Shown here: piece after piece, positions 1 through 6,563 of the stretch
Position numbering within the stretch: position 1 is the first letter of the stretch
Layout: each line of letters begins with the position of its first letter
Assembly: GCA_017880985.1 (NCBI GenBank)
Contig: JADGRK010000135.1
Location: 1-6,889, forward strand
Origin: Rhodoferax sp.
GTDB taxonomy: Bacteria; Pseudomonadota; Gammaproteobacteria; Burkholderiales; Burkholderiaceae_C
Direction: 5' to 3'
Length of the DNA stretch: 6,889 nt
The notes under the pieces: model-generated
The model's input: the letters and a program-made list of their open reading frames with translations, nothing else
Database searches by the model: none
What the model was told of the DNA's origin: nothing
Made by a program: the position numbers and the translations under genes

Positions 1-87
1 GTCGTGTAACTGCCTTACCCTATACTGCCAATCGCACAGAGCGGTTGCCTTCGTGACGATCTCCGCGTCTATCTTGTGCCTGGAATC
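1..87. other. Unidentified sequence adjoining truncated nuoK
   Basis: These 87 bases do not continue NuoK. GC is about 54% by hand count, the same as the neighbours, so composition alone does not mark them as foreign. In the nuoK frame all three Arg codons are AGG, and there are also ATA, GTA and TTA codons. The visible NuoK part has CGC for its only Arg, so this frame is either not truly coding or comes from a genome with different habits. Plus-strand frame 1 is open after a TAA at 7-9, with more usual codons (CLRDDLRVYLVPGI near the junction). Plus-strand frame 2 is open throughout, and frame 3 stops with TGA at 52-54. The piece is too short to choose a strand or name a product. I recognise no terminal inverted repeat. 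Confidence 0.5.
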
Positions 88-222
88 GTTGACGGCCAGA
101 AGCATCAACTCAATGGCCATCAGCAGAACAATCAGATTCTTGCGGTTGAGAAAAATACCAATCACCGACAAGGCAAACAATATGGCACCGAGCGAAAGAA
201 AATGTCCAAGCGTCAAGGTCAT
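1..222 (-). CDS. nuoK: NADH-quinone oxidoreductase subunit K (NuoK), 5' part; family match lost after residue 45
   Basis: This is the start of the ND4L homologue, a small three-helix subunit of about 100 residues with two key membrane glutamates. Residues 1-45 are clear NuoK: a first helix (about 5-25), then GIFLNRKNLIVLLMAIELML and LAVN. Glu38 in IEL corresponds to E. coli Glu36. The ATG at 220-222 overlaps the nuoJ stop (ATGA) with GGAG 8 bases upstream. After Asn45 (bases 88-90) the family continues with a hydrophobic Asn-Phe stretch, loop and third helix carrying the second Glu. Here the frame stays open to the window edge for 29 codons, but reads DSRHKIDAEIVTKATALCDW and onward, which is hydrophilic and unlike NuoK. 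No other frame restores NuoK in the visible bases. The gene is therefore either broken by a rearrangement or insertion, or joined to foreign sequence by assembly. If the join is real, this copy would not make a working subunit. Confidence 0.8.
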   Translation of the reverse strand, partial: MTLTLGHFLSLGAILFALSVIGIFLNRKNLIVLLMAIELMLLAVNDSRHKIDAEIVTKATALCDWQYRVRQLHD

Positions 223-878
223 AGTTTGTTCTCCACTATCGTCGCGGCAGCCGCGCCGTCAGGGTCTGCTGCCCGGGTAGCCGCCATCTTGACGACCGTC
301 AACCGATCCTTTGCCTTCACCCTGACCTGGTCGGTCGGACTGACAAATTTATTGTCCTTGCGCCGTCGCAGTGTCAAAGCGATCGCGGCAATCATTGCAA
401 CCAGCAGAATTGCCGCAGCGATTTCGAGCGGGTAGAGATATTGGCTATAGAGAACCTTTCCAAGCTCCCGGGTGTTGGAAAAGCCGATCGTCGTCTGACC
501 CAGCGATGCAACTGCATGAGGCTCTTCGCTGCCCCTAAAACCACCCATCAGCACGGCCGCCATTTCAAGAGCGATGACTACACCCACCACAGCCGCCAGT
601 GGAAAATGTTTCCAGAACCCGGCGCGAACGCTGTCAACATTGATGTCCAACATCATCACGACAAAAAGGAACAAAACCATCACCGCCCCGACATACACCA
701 GAACCAGCGTAATCGCCAAAAATTCCGCCTTCAACAACAGCCAGATCGCCGCTGCCTGGAAAAAAGCCAGCACCAGGTACAGCACGGCATAGACAGGATT
801 GCGCGCCGTGATAACGCGAAAGGCGGCGAACAGCAGCACAATCGAGAAGAAATAAAAGAAACCGGTCTTGACGTCCAT
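219..878 (-). CDS. nuoJ: NADH-quinone oxidoreductase subunit J (NuoJ), membrane subunit
   Basis: This is the complete 219-residue ND6 homologue in the membrane arm of complex I, next to NuoK and NuoH. Five hydrophobic helices are visible at about 5-23, 29-49, 52-77, 92-111 and 149-170. The third contains the conserved LVYVGAVMVLFLFVVMML block, which in known structures holds the flexible pi-bulge involved in coupling quinone reduction to proton pumping. Family blocks RVITARNPVYA (21-31), ELGKVLYSQYLYPLEIAA (138-155) and IALTLRRRKDNK support the call. After the last helix there is a charged then Ala-rich cytoplasmic tail of about 50 residues, as is common in this group. The ATG is the first start after an in-frame TAA and lacks a good Shine-Dalgarno site. 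The stop overlaps the nuoK start as ATGA, with GGAG for nuoK at 231-234 inside the gene. Confidence 0.96.
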   Translation of the reverse strand: MDVKTGFFYFFSIVLLFAAFRVITARNPVYAVLYLVLAFFQAAAIWLLLKAEFLAITLVLVYVGAVMVLFLFVVMMLDINVDSVRAGFWKHFPLAAVVGVVIALEMAAVLMGGFRGSEEPHAVASLGQTTIGFSNTRELGKVLYSQYLYPLEIAAAILLVAMIAAIALTLRRRKDNKFVSPTDQVRVKAKDRLTVVKMAATRAADPDGAAAATIVENKL

Positions 879-928
879 GTATCGTTACTTTATTCGGTGG
901 TCTTAAAATTAAATTAGTTCACGAGTTG
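879..928 (-). other. AT-rich 50-base spacer between nuoI and nuoJ
   Basis: This is the longest non-coding gap in the window. By hand count it is about 32% GC against a little over 50% in the flanking genes, with an A/T run at about 902-915. It has no clear hairpin followed by a T run, so I do not call a terminator. I also see no convincing -35/-10 pair. The ribosome site for nuoJ is poor (only AAAG about 9 bases before the ATG). A TAA in frame at 885-887 shows that nuoJ cannot start further upstream. Confidence 0.7.
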
Positions 929-1462
929 TCAGCGGTATTTGGCATCAGCTGCCCTGGCCGCAGCGATCTGCGGTTCATAACGGTCACCCACCGCCAACAG
1001 CATCTCTTTTGTGAAATACAAGTCTCCAGGGGCTTCGCCGTGATACTCCAGAATGGATGTTTCAACAATCGAATCGACCGGGCAGCTCTCTTCGCAGAAG
1101 CCACAAAAAATGCACTTGTTCAAATCAATGTCATAGCGCGTCGTGCGGCGTGAGCCATCGGCACGCATTTCCGACTCAATGGTGATCGCCATCGCTGGAC
1201 ACACCGCTTCGCACAGCTTGCAGGCAATACAGCGCTCCTCACCGTTCTCGTAACGGCGCAAAGCATGCAGGCCCCGAAATCTTGGCGATAAGGGCGTCTT
1301 TTCTTCCGGGTACTCAAGGGTAATCTTGCCTCGAAATGCGTACTTGCCAGTCAGAACCATGCCCTTGAAAAGCTCGCTCAGCATGAAACTGGACAAGAAA
1401 TCCTTCAGGGAGAAGGAAGTTTCAGTCGACGTCTCAACGGCAGTTGAAGTTGGGATAGACAT
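929..1462 (-). CDS. nuoI: NADH-quinone oxidoreductase subunit I (NuoI), 4Fe-4S N6a and N6b
   Basis: This is the TYKY-type ferredoxin subunit of complex I. It passes electrons from NuoG to NuoB through two 4Fe-4S clusters. Taken from the ATG at 1462 it has 177 residues. The two CxxCxxCxxxCP motifs are at Cys78/81/84/88 (CIACKLCEAVCP) and Cys117/120/123/127 (CIFCGFCEESCP). Flanking blocks PLSPRFRGLHALRRY, RRTTRYDIDLNKCIF and GDLYFTKEMLLAVGDRYEP, and the ending AADAKYR, are typically betaproteobacterial. An in-frame TTG two codons upstream (1466-1468) could give 179 residues, but its spacing to the GAG is wrong. The first 15 or so residues are Ser/Thr-rich and precede the point where family members of this group usually begin (at about SLKDFLSSFML). 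This may be a small extension. It sits between nuoH (12-base gap) and a 50-base spacer before nuoJ. Confidence 0.95.
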   Translation of the reverse strand: MSIPTSTAVETSTETSFSLKDFLSSFMLSELFKGMVLTGKYAFRGKITLEYPEEKTPLSPRFRGLHALRRYENGEERCIACKLCEAVCPAMAITIESEMRADGSRRTTRYDIDLNKCIFCGFCEESCPVDSIVETSILEYHGEAPGDLYFTKEMLLAVGDRYEPQIAAARAADAKYR

Positions 1463-1468
1463 AAACAA

Positions 1469-1472
1469 CTCG
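1469..1472 (-). promoter_or_regulatory. Ribosome binding site that decides the nuoI start
   Basis: The short gap after nuoH contains CGAG on the minus strand. It is 6 bases before the ATG at 1460-1462 but directly abuts the in-frame TTG at 1466-1468. Normal Shine-Dalgarno spacing therefore favours the ATG and rejects the upstream TTG. The motif is short, so the support is moderate. Confidence 0.5.
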
Positions 1473-1474
1473 AA

Positions 1475-2557
1475 TTACTTCCAAATGTTCCAGGGAGTCT
1501 GCATCCATGCCCCGACAACCACCAGCCAGACAAGAGTGACAGGAATGAATATTTTCCAGCCCAGACGCATGATCTGGTCATAGCGGAAGCGCGGAAAGGT
1601 GACCCGTACCCAGACAAACGCGGTGACCACTAGAAATGACTTGATACCCAGCCAGATCCAGCCAGGAACCCAATTGAACAGGGCACTGTCGATTGGCGAC
1701 AACCAGCCGCCGAGAAACATGATGGAAGTCAGAACCGATACCAGCCAGATGTTGGCGTACTCTGCCATCTGGAACATGGCCCAGGACATGCCAGAATATT
1801 CCACCATGTGACCCGCGACGATCTCCGACTCACCCTCGATCACGTCAAACGGGAGTCGGTTCGTTTCGGCCAGACCCGATACAAAATAAACCAAAAAAAT
1901 TGGCAGCAGCGACAACCAGTTCCAGGACAGGAAATTCAAACCCATCTGCGCAAACTGACCACGGCCTTGCCCGGTAACGATATCTGTCAGATTCAGGCTG
2001 GCCGAAACCATAAGCACCACCACCAGACAAAAACCCATTGCAATCTCGTAACTAACCATTTGGGAAGACGCTCGCAGCGCTCCCAGGAACGGATATTTGG
2101 AGTTCGACGACCAACCTGAGATGATCACACCATACACTTCGATTGATGTGATGGCCATCAGAAACAGCAAGCCGGCGTTGAGGTTGGCCAAGGCGATGTC
2201 CGGGCCAAATGGAACCACAACCCACGCTACCATGGCAGGCATGACTGTCATGACCGGGCCGAGGTAGAACAGGACTTTTTCTGCCGCTGTAGGTCTGAGA
2301 ACTTCCTTGGTCATCAACTTCATTGCATCCGCAATCGGTTGCAGCAAGCCCCAAGGCCCAACACGGTTCGGTCCCAAACGGATTTGTACCCAGCCGAGCA
2401 CCTTTCGTTCCCACAACGTTGTATAGGTGACAGCACCCATCACGAGCATTAGAACCAGTGTGATCTTGATCAATGCCCAGACCGCAGGCCACGCAATCGC
2501 CGACCACCAAGGCGCGTTCAGCAGACCCTGACCAAAGGCAAAAATGACGTCAATCAT
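1475..2557 (-). CDS. nuoH: NADH-quinone oxidoreductase subunit H (NuoH), membrane quinone-chamber subunit
   Basis: This is the complete 360-residue ND1 homologue. NuoH is a multi-helix membrane protein that joins the peripheral and membrane arms, forms most of the quinone tunnel with NuoD and NuoB, and starts the chain of buried charged residues that leads to the proton channels. Family blocks: WERKVLGWVQIRLGPNRVGP (49-68) followed by LLQPIADAMKLMTKE; the loop SNSKYPFLGALRASSQMVSY (151-170); AETNRLPFDVIEGESEIVAG (230-249) followed by EYSG; and the C-terminal RVTFPRFRYDQIMRLGWK (318-335). Hydrophobic stretches are consistent with the usual eight helices, for example about 27-47, 99-117, 128-147, 172-188, 214-229, 268-285, 302-317 and 336-352. 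Length is normal. The start overlaps the nuoG stop (ATGA) behind a perfect AGGAGG. It ends with TAA 12 bases before the preferred nuoI start. I see nothing unusual in it. Confidence 0.97.
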   Translation of the reverse strand: MIDVIFAFGQGLLNAPWWSAIAWPAVWALIKITLVLMLVMGAVTYTTLWERKVLGWVQIRLGPNRVGPWGLLQPIADAMKLMTKEVLRPTAAEKVLFYLGPVMTVMPAMVAWVVVPFGPDIALANLNAGLLFLMAITSIEVYGVIISGWSSNSKYPFLGALRASSQMVSYEIAMGFCLVVVLMVSASLNLTDIVTGQGRGQFAQMGLNFLSWNWLSLLPIFLVYFVSGLAETNRLPFDVIEGESEIVAGHMVEYSGMSWAMFQMAEYANIWLVSVLTSIMFLGGWLSPIDSALFNWVPGWIWLGIKSFLVVTAFVWVRVTFPRFRYDQIMRLGWKIFIPVTLVWLVVVGAWMQTPWNIWK

Positions 2558-4689
2558 GCTGAGACCTCCTGCGCCACAGTATTTCGTTTGGCGTCGGCCG
2601 TCAGTTGCAGGCTGGCAGCACGTCGCACCAGACCATCCAGGGCGTAAATGCTGGCCACCACCGGTGCCGCCGCAACTGCAGTGAGGTCCACCACAGCGTG
2701 CGTCGTATTGTCAAGAAACCCGCCAACCACCTGTGATTCACCTGCTGGTGGCAGCCCACCGACCAGCTTGAGCACTTCTTGCGAAGACTCAAAATCAAAA
2801 CCCGGCAAACCCAGCATGTTGGCCAGCACACGCAAGACCTTCCATGCCGGACGGGTTTCTCCCAGCGGCTTAACCACCGCATGAAAACTCTGCACCCGTC
2901 CCTCGGCGTTGACGAACGTGCCGGAGGTTTCGGTAAACGGTGCAATTGGCAACAACACATCACTGAAAGCCATGTTTGATTTGAACGGGCTGAGGGTCAC
3001 CACCATCTGAGCCAGCGACAAGCCAGACTTGGCTGCCGCGCCTGCCGCAGAATCAAATTCAGGCTCGTTATTCAACAGCACAACTGCTTTGAGCCCACCG
3101 GCCAGCATCTGCCCAGCATTCAGACCGTCTTCTCCAGGCAGCACGCCAGCAAGCTGTGCACCCACCGTATTCGCGGCCTCCGTCAAGTAGCCCACGGCTG
3201 CACCTGTTTGTGCGCCAATCCAGTTGGCCAATGACAACAAGCTCGACGCCTTGGCGTGATGTGCCGCTGCATTGCCCAGCAAAATAGCTTTTCGTTCCCC
3301 GCTCAGCAAAGACTGGGCGATGGCTTTGGCCACCGCGTTGACGTTGCCCTTGACCGGTGCCGATATACCTCTATCGGCGGCCACCGCCGCGGCAACGTCC
3401 GCCAGCGCCTGGGCCCAGGAACTGGCATCACAGAGCAATGTGTTGGCAACTGGCATGGCCCAGTCTTCTGCTATCGTGTTAATAGCACTCACCGAGCATC
3501 CCTTGCGGACAGCTTGGCGAATTCTCTGTGCAAACAGGGGGTGATCCTTGCGCAAGCTGGAGCCCACCACCAATACGCGCTCGAGCGCAGACAAGGAGGC
3601 AATCGAGGCACCCAAATAGCGCACACCTTCATGAGCCCCAAATTCAGCGTTGCGCAGGCGGTAATCGATGTTTTGACTACCCAACGCGCGAATCAGGGCG
3701 CCGCTGAGAAACAATTCTTCAAGCGTGCTGTGCGGACTGACCAACGCGCCAAGGCTCGACGCGCCATGGTTGGCTTTGATCTGCTTCAAGCCATTGACAA
3801 CATACTCCAGGGCGGTTTGCCAATCGACGGAAATCCACGTCCCACCCTGCTTGAGCATCGGGGTTGTCAAGCGTTCTTCGCTATTCAAAGCTTCGTAGGA
3901 AAAGCGATCACGATCAGCAATCCAGCACTCGTTCACATCTTCGTTCTCAAACGGTACGACGCGCATGACCCGGTCATTTTTCACCTGCACAATCAAATTG
4001 GCACCGGTCGAGTCATGCGGACTGACGGACCTGCGACGTGACAATTCCCATGTGCGTGCACTGTAGCGAAACGGCTTGCTTGTCAAAGCGCCGACCGGGC
4101 AAATATCAATCATGTTGCCGGAGAGTTCCGAGTCGATCGTCTGACCGAGAAAGGTTTCAATCTCGGCGTGCTCACCGCGATGGGACATGCCGAGCTCCAT
4201 CACGCCAGCGACTTCCTGACCAAAACGGACGCAGCGCGTGCAATGAATGCAGCGACTCATCTCCTGCATTGAGATCAGGGGCCCCACATCTTTACTGGCT
4301 ACAACCCGTTTTTCTTCTTGGTAACGCGAAGAGGATGCGCCGTAGCCAACCGCCAAATCCTGCAACTGGCACTCGCCACCTTGATCACAAATGGGACAGT
4401 CCAAGGGGTGATTGATCAACAAAAATTCCATTACCGACTTTTGCGCCTTGATCGCCTTGTCACTCCGGGTGCGAACAATCATGCCTGGGGCAACTGTGGT
4501 GGCACAGGCTGGCATCGGCTTGGGCATTTTTTCGACATCCACCAAGCACATGCGGCAGCTCGCAGCGATGCTGAGTTTCTTGTGATAGCAAAAATGCGGA
4601 ATGTAGGTGCCAGCTTTCTCCGCTGCATGCATGATCATGCTGCCTTTGGCAATTTCCACCTTGTTGCCGTCGAGTTCAATTTCAATCAT
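2554..4689 (-). CDS. nuoG: NADH-quinone oxidoreductase subunit G (NuoG), Fe-S clusters N1b, N4, N5
   Basis: This is the complete 711-residue 75-kDa subunit, which carries electrons from NuoF towards NuoI. Domains in order: a 2Fe-2S ferredoxin-like domain with Cys34, Cys45, Cys48 and Cys62 (N1b); the His-ligated 4Fe-4S N5 motif with His94, Cys98, Cys101 and Cys107 (NHPLDCPICDQGGEC); the N4 motif with Cys147, Cys150, Cys153 and Cys197 (CIHCTRC ... ICPVGAL); then a long domain related to molybdopterin oxidoreductases that has no catalytic role in complex I. The N7 cysteines known from E. coli and Thermus are absent: the matching stretch reads SVSPHDSTGAN. This is usual for most proteobacteria and mitochondria. 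The protein is clearly shorter than the roughly 900-residue E. coli protein and closer to the mitochondrial size. The C-terminal third is Ala-rich but keeps TETSGTFVNAEGRVQSF. The start ATG has a weak GAG 7 bases upstream, and the stop overlaps nuoH as ATGA. Confidence 0.97.
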   Translation of the reverse strand: MIEIELDGNKVEIAKGSMIMHAAEKAGTYIPHFCYHKKLSIAASCRMCLVDVEKMPKPMPACATTVAPGMIVRTRSDKAIKAQKSVMEFLLINHPLDCPICDQGGECQLQDLAVGYGASSSRYQEEKRVVASKDVGPLISMQEMSRCIHCTRCVRFGQEVAGVMELGMSHRGEHAEIETFLGQTIDSELSGNMIDICPVGALTSKPFRYSARTWELSRRRSVSPHDSTGANLIVQVKNDRVMRVVPFENEDVNECWIADRDRFSYEALNSEERLTTPMLKQGGTWISVDWQTALEYVVNGLKQIKANHGASSLGALVSPHSTLEELFLSGALIRALGSQNIDYRLRNAEFGAHEGVRYLGASIASLSALERVLVVGSSLRKDHPLFAQRIRQAVRKGCSVSAINTIAEDWAMPVANTLLCDASSWAQALADVAAAVAADRGISAPVKGNVNAVAKAIAQSLLSGERKAILLGNAAAHHAKASSLLSLANWIGAQTGAAVGYLTEAANTVGAQLAGVLPGEDGLNAGQMLAGGLKAVVLLNNEPEFDSAAGAAAKSGLSLAQMVVTLSPFKSNMAFSDVLLPIAPFTETSGTFVNAEGRVQSFHAVVKPLGETRPAWKVLRVLANMLGLPGFDFESSQEVLKLVGGLPPAGESQVVGGFLDNTTHAVVDLTAVAAAPVVASIYALDGLVRRAASLQLTADAKRNTVAQEVSA
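2565..2570 (-). promoter_or_regulatory. Strong ribosome binding site for nuoH inside the nuoG 3' end
   Basis: A perfect AGGAGG lies on the minus strand within the last nuoG codons, 7 bases before the nuoH ATG (2555-2557). Together with the ATGA overlap it fixes the nuoH start. It is the best Shine-Dalgarno match of all gene junctions in the window, so nuoH may be re-initiated efficiently by ribosomes finishing nuoG. The efficiency is an inference; the motif and spacing are read directly. Confidence 0.85.
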
Positions 4690-4701
4690 CTTGGGACTCG
4701 C

Positions 4702-6075
4702 TCAGACGTAAGCCGGGACCATGCAGGTCTTGTGCTCTACGTGATATTCAAATTCAGGGCGGAAATGTTTCATCATGGCCCGCACCGGCATGGCTGCCGC
4801 ATCTCCAAGTGCGCAAATCGTGCGCCCCATAATGCTCTCGGCTGCGTCGTCGAGCAAATCCAGATCACCAGCACGACCCTGACCATTTTCGATCCGGTCC
4901 ACGATGCGTGAGAGCCACCCGGTTCCTTCGCGGCATGGCGTGCACTGACCACACGATTCATGCATGTAAAAGTAACTCAAACGCTGCAGGCTCTTGACCA
5001 TGCAACGGCTGTCATCAAGGACAATGACCGCGCCTGAACCCAGCATCGAGCCGGCCTTGGCGACGGAGTCGTAATCCATGGTGCAATCCATCATGATATT
5101 GGCCGGCAGCACGGGCGACGAGGACCCACCAGGAATGACAGCTTTAAGCTGGCGGCCTCTGCGCACGCCACCCGCAAGTTCGAGCAACCTGGTAAACGGT
5201 GTACCCATCGGAACTTCGTAATTTCCAGGCAGTTCCACATCGCCGCTGACAGAGTAGATTTTGGTCCCGCCATTGTTGGGCTTGCCACACGCCAGATAGG
5301 CCGGCCCCCCATTGCAGATGATCCACGGCACGGCGGCGAATGTCTCCGTGTTATTGATGGTAGTCGGCTTGCCATACAGTCCAAAACTGGCCGGAAACGG
5401 TGGCTTATAGCGTGGCTGGCCCTTCTTGCCTTCAAGCGACTCGAGCAGCCCGGTTTCTTCACCGCAGATGTAAGCCCCATAACCATGCGCGGCATGCAAC
5501 TGGAAACTAAATTGGCTACCCAGAATATTGTTGCCCAACAGCCCAGCAGCACGTGCTTCTTCCAGTGCTGCTTCAAACCGATGGTAAGTCTGGAAAATCT
5601 CACCATGGATATAGTTGTAACCCACCGCGATGCCCATGGCATAGGCAGCAATGATCATGCCCTCAATCACAATGTGCGGGTTGAACTGCAAGATGTCGCG
5701 GTCTTTACAGGTGCCGGGCTCACCTTCATCGGAGTTGCACACCAGATATTTGTCACCCGCGTACTGACGCGGCATGAAACTCCATTTCAGCCCGGTCGGG
5801 AAACCGGCACCACCGCGACCCCGCAGGGATGATTCCTTGACCGTCGCCGTAACCTGCTCTGGCGTCATGCCAAGGTTTGCATCGGCACCGGTTGCCGTGC
5901 CGTCTTTACCAAGAATCTTGCGCAACGCCTGGTAACCCCCACGCGCTTCATAGTCTTTGAGATGCCAATTGTTGCCGTTCAAGTCAGCCAAAATAATGGG
6001 TTGGATATGACGGCCATGAAAGCAGGTTTCGCTGCCGTTGGCCTGAAATTGGGACAGGAATTGCTGCGCCCTCAT
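4702..6075 (-). CDS. nuoF: NADH-quinone oxidoreductase subunit F (NuoF), FMN and NADH binding, 4Fe-4S N3
   Basis: This is the complete 457-residue 51-kDa subunit of complex I. It oxidises NADH through FMN and passes electrons to 4Fe-4S cluster N3. The Gly-rich nucleotide/FMN segment LRGRGGAGFPTG is at about 84-95, followed by CNSDEGEPG (113-121) and the signature YICGEETGLLESLEGKKGQP (202-221). The cluster ligands are Cys375, Cys378 and Cys381 in ESCGQCTPCREG, and Cys421 in TICALGDAA. Three small oddities are visible: an N-terminal lead of about 20 residues before GRHIQP; a longer Gly/Ala-rich loop (about 56-70) before TPEQV; and Gly209 where the family normally has Ala in GEETAL. All catalytic and cluster residues I can identify are present, so it should be functional. 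The ATG overlaps the nuoE stop (ATGA), with GGGGGA 6 bases upstream. The stop is 12 bases before nuoG. Confidence 0.97.
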   Translation of the reverse strand: MRAQQFLSQFQANGSETCFHGRHIQPIILADLNGNNWHLKDYEARGGYQALRKILGKDGTATGADANLGMTPEQVTATVKESSLRGRGGAGFPTGLKWSFMPRQYAGDKYLVCNSDEGEPGTCKDRDILQFNPHIVIEGMIIAAYAMGIAVGYNYIHGEIFQTYHRFEAALEEARAAGLLGNNILGSQFSFQLHAAHGYGAYICGEETGLLESLEGKKGQPRYKPPFPASFGLYGKPTTINNTETFAAVPWIICNGGPAYLACGKPNNGGTKIYSVSGDVELPGNYEVPMGTPFTRLLELAGGVRRGRQLKAVIPGGSSSPVLPANIMMDCTMDYDSVAKAGSMLGSGAVIVLDDSRCMVKSLQRLSYFYMHESCGQCTPCREGTGWLSRIVDRIENGQGRAGDLDLLDDAAESIMGRTICALGDAAAMPVRAMMKHFRPEFEYHVEHKTCMVPAYV

Positions 6076-6563
6076 GACTGATCCCCCGCCGCGCGCAGGC
6101 CATCGACCAACTGATCAAGCTTGTCGTTGCTCATGAAACTGCACATGATCTGATCATTCACCAGCATCACTGGTGAGTCCGCACACGCACCGAGGCATTC
6201 ACATTGCTGCAGAGTGAACATGCCGTCCGGCGTGGTTTCACCCATACTGATGTTGAGCTTTTGCTCAAGATATTTGAGCGCCTTGGCGCCGTCACGCAAC
6301 TGGCAGGGTAAATTGGTGCAGACATTGAGTTTGTACTTGCCAACCGGCTGCTGGTTGTACATGTTGTAAAAAGTGGTGACTTCGTGCACGGCCATCGGGG
6401 CCATGCCCAAATAGGCAGCGACCGCCTTCTCACTCTCGGCACTCACATAACCCGTTTCCTGCTGGATGATCGCCAGACAGGCCATGACTGCAGACTGCTT
6501 CTGATCCGCAGGGTATTTGGCGACTTCCTGGGCGAAGCGCGCTTTGGATTGTTCCGAAATCAT
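6072..6563 (-). CDS. nuoE: NADH-quinone oxidoreductase subunit E (NuoE), 2Fe-2S N1a
   Basis: This is the complete 163-residue 24-kDa subunit of complex I, a thioredoxin-fold protein that binds 2Fe-2S cluster N1a next to the FMN of NuoF. The four expected ligands are visible: Cys82 and Cys87 in CTNLPC, then Cys123 and Cys127 in ECLGAC. The N-terminal helical part includes the family blocks QQETGYVS (about 34-41) and VHEVTTFYNMYN (about 59-70). Length is normal for the family. The ATG at 6561-6563 overlaps the nuoD stop as ATGA and has a purine-rich GGGGAAG (6571-6577) 7 bases upstream, so the start is well supported. The 3' end overlaps nuoF in the same way. It acts with NuoF and NuoG as the NADH-dehydrogenase module. 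I see nothing unusual in it. Confidence 0.97.
   Translation of the reverse strand: MISEQSKARFAQEVAKYPADQKQSAVMACLAIIQQETGYVSAESEKAVAAYLGMAPMAVHEVTTFYNMYNQQPVGKYKLNVCTNLPCQLRDGAKALKYLEQKLNISMGETTPDGMFTLQQCECLGACADSPVMLVNDQIMCSFMSNDKLDQLVDGLRAAGDQS

Noticed and set aside
33..37. GTGCG on the minus strand, resembling the 5' end of a group II intron
   Set aside because: The NuoK match ends about 50 bases earlier, so this is not at the exon boundary. A 5-base motif is expected by chance, and no intron domain can be judged in the remaining 37 bases.
1..90. Intein or simple frameshift as the cause of the nuoK break
   Set aside because: The residue after the junction is Asp, not the Cys, Ser or Ala that starts an intein. 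Neither alternative frame on the same strand gives the expected NuoK continuation, so one indel does not explain it.
879..928. Transcription terminator between nuoI and nuoJ
   Set aside because: There is no stable GC-rich stem followed by a T run on the coding strand. The A/T run is not preceded by an inverted repeat.
3256..4041. Long plus-strand open frame (261 codons) opposite nuoG
   Set aside because: It lies wholly antisense to a well-conserved nuoG reading frame, has no recognisable domain, and its composition is a reflection of nuoG codon use. It is a shadow frame.
3950..4060. Missing N7 cluster cysteines in NuoG as a defect
   Set aside because: Absence of the N7 ligands is normal in most proteobacterial and mitochondrial complex I. 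N7 is off the main electron path and occurs only in some lineages.
4318..4911. Plus-strand open frame (197 codons) spanning the nuoF/nuoG junction
   Set aside because: It crosses two real genes in antisense and reads as low-plausibility protein with no motif or neighbour that would support it.
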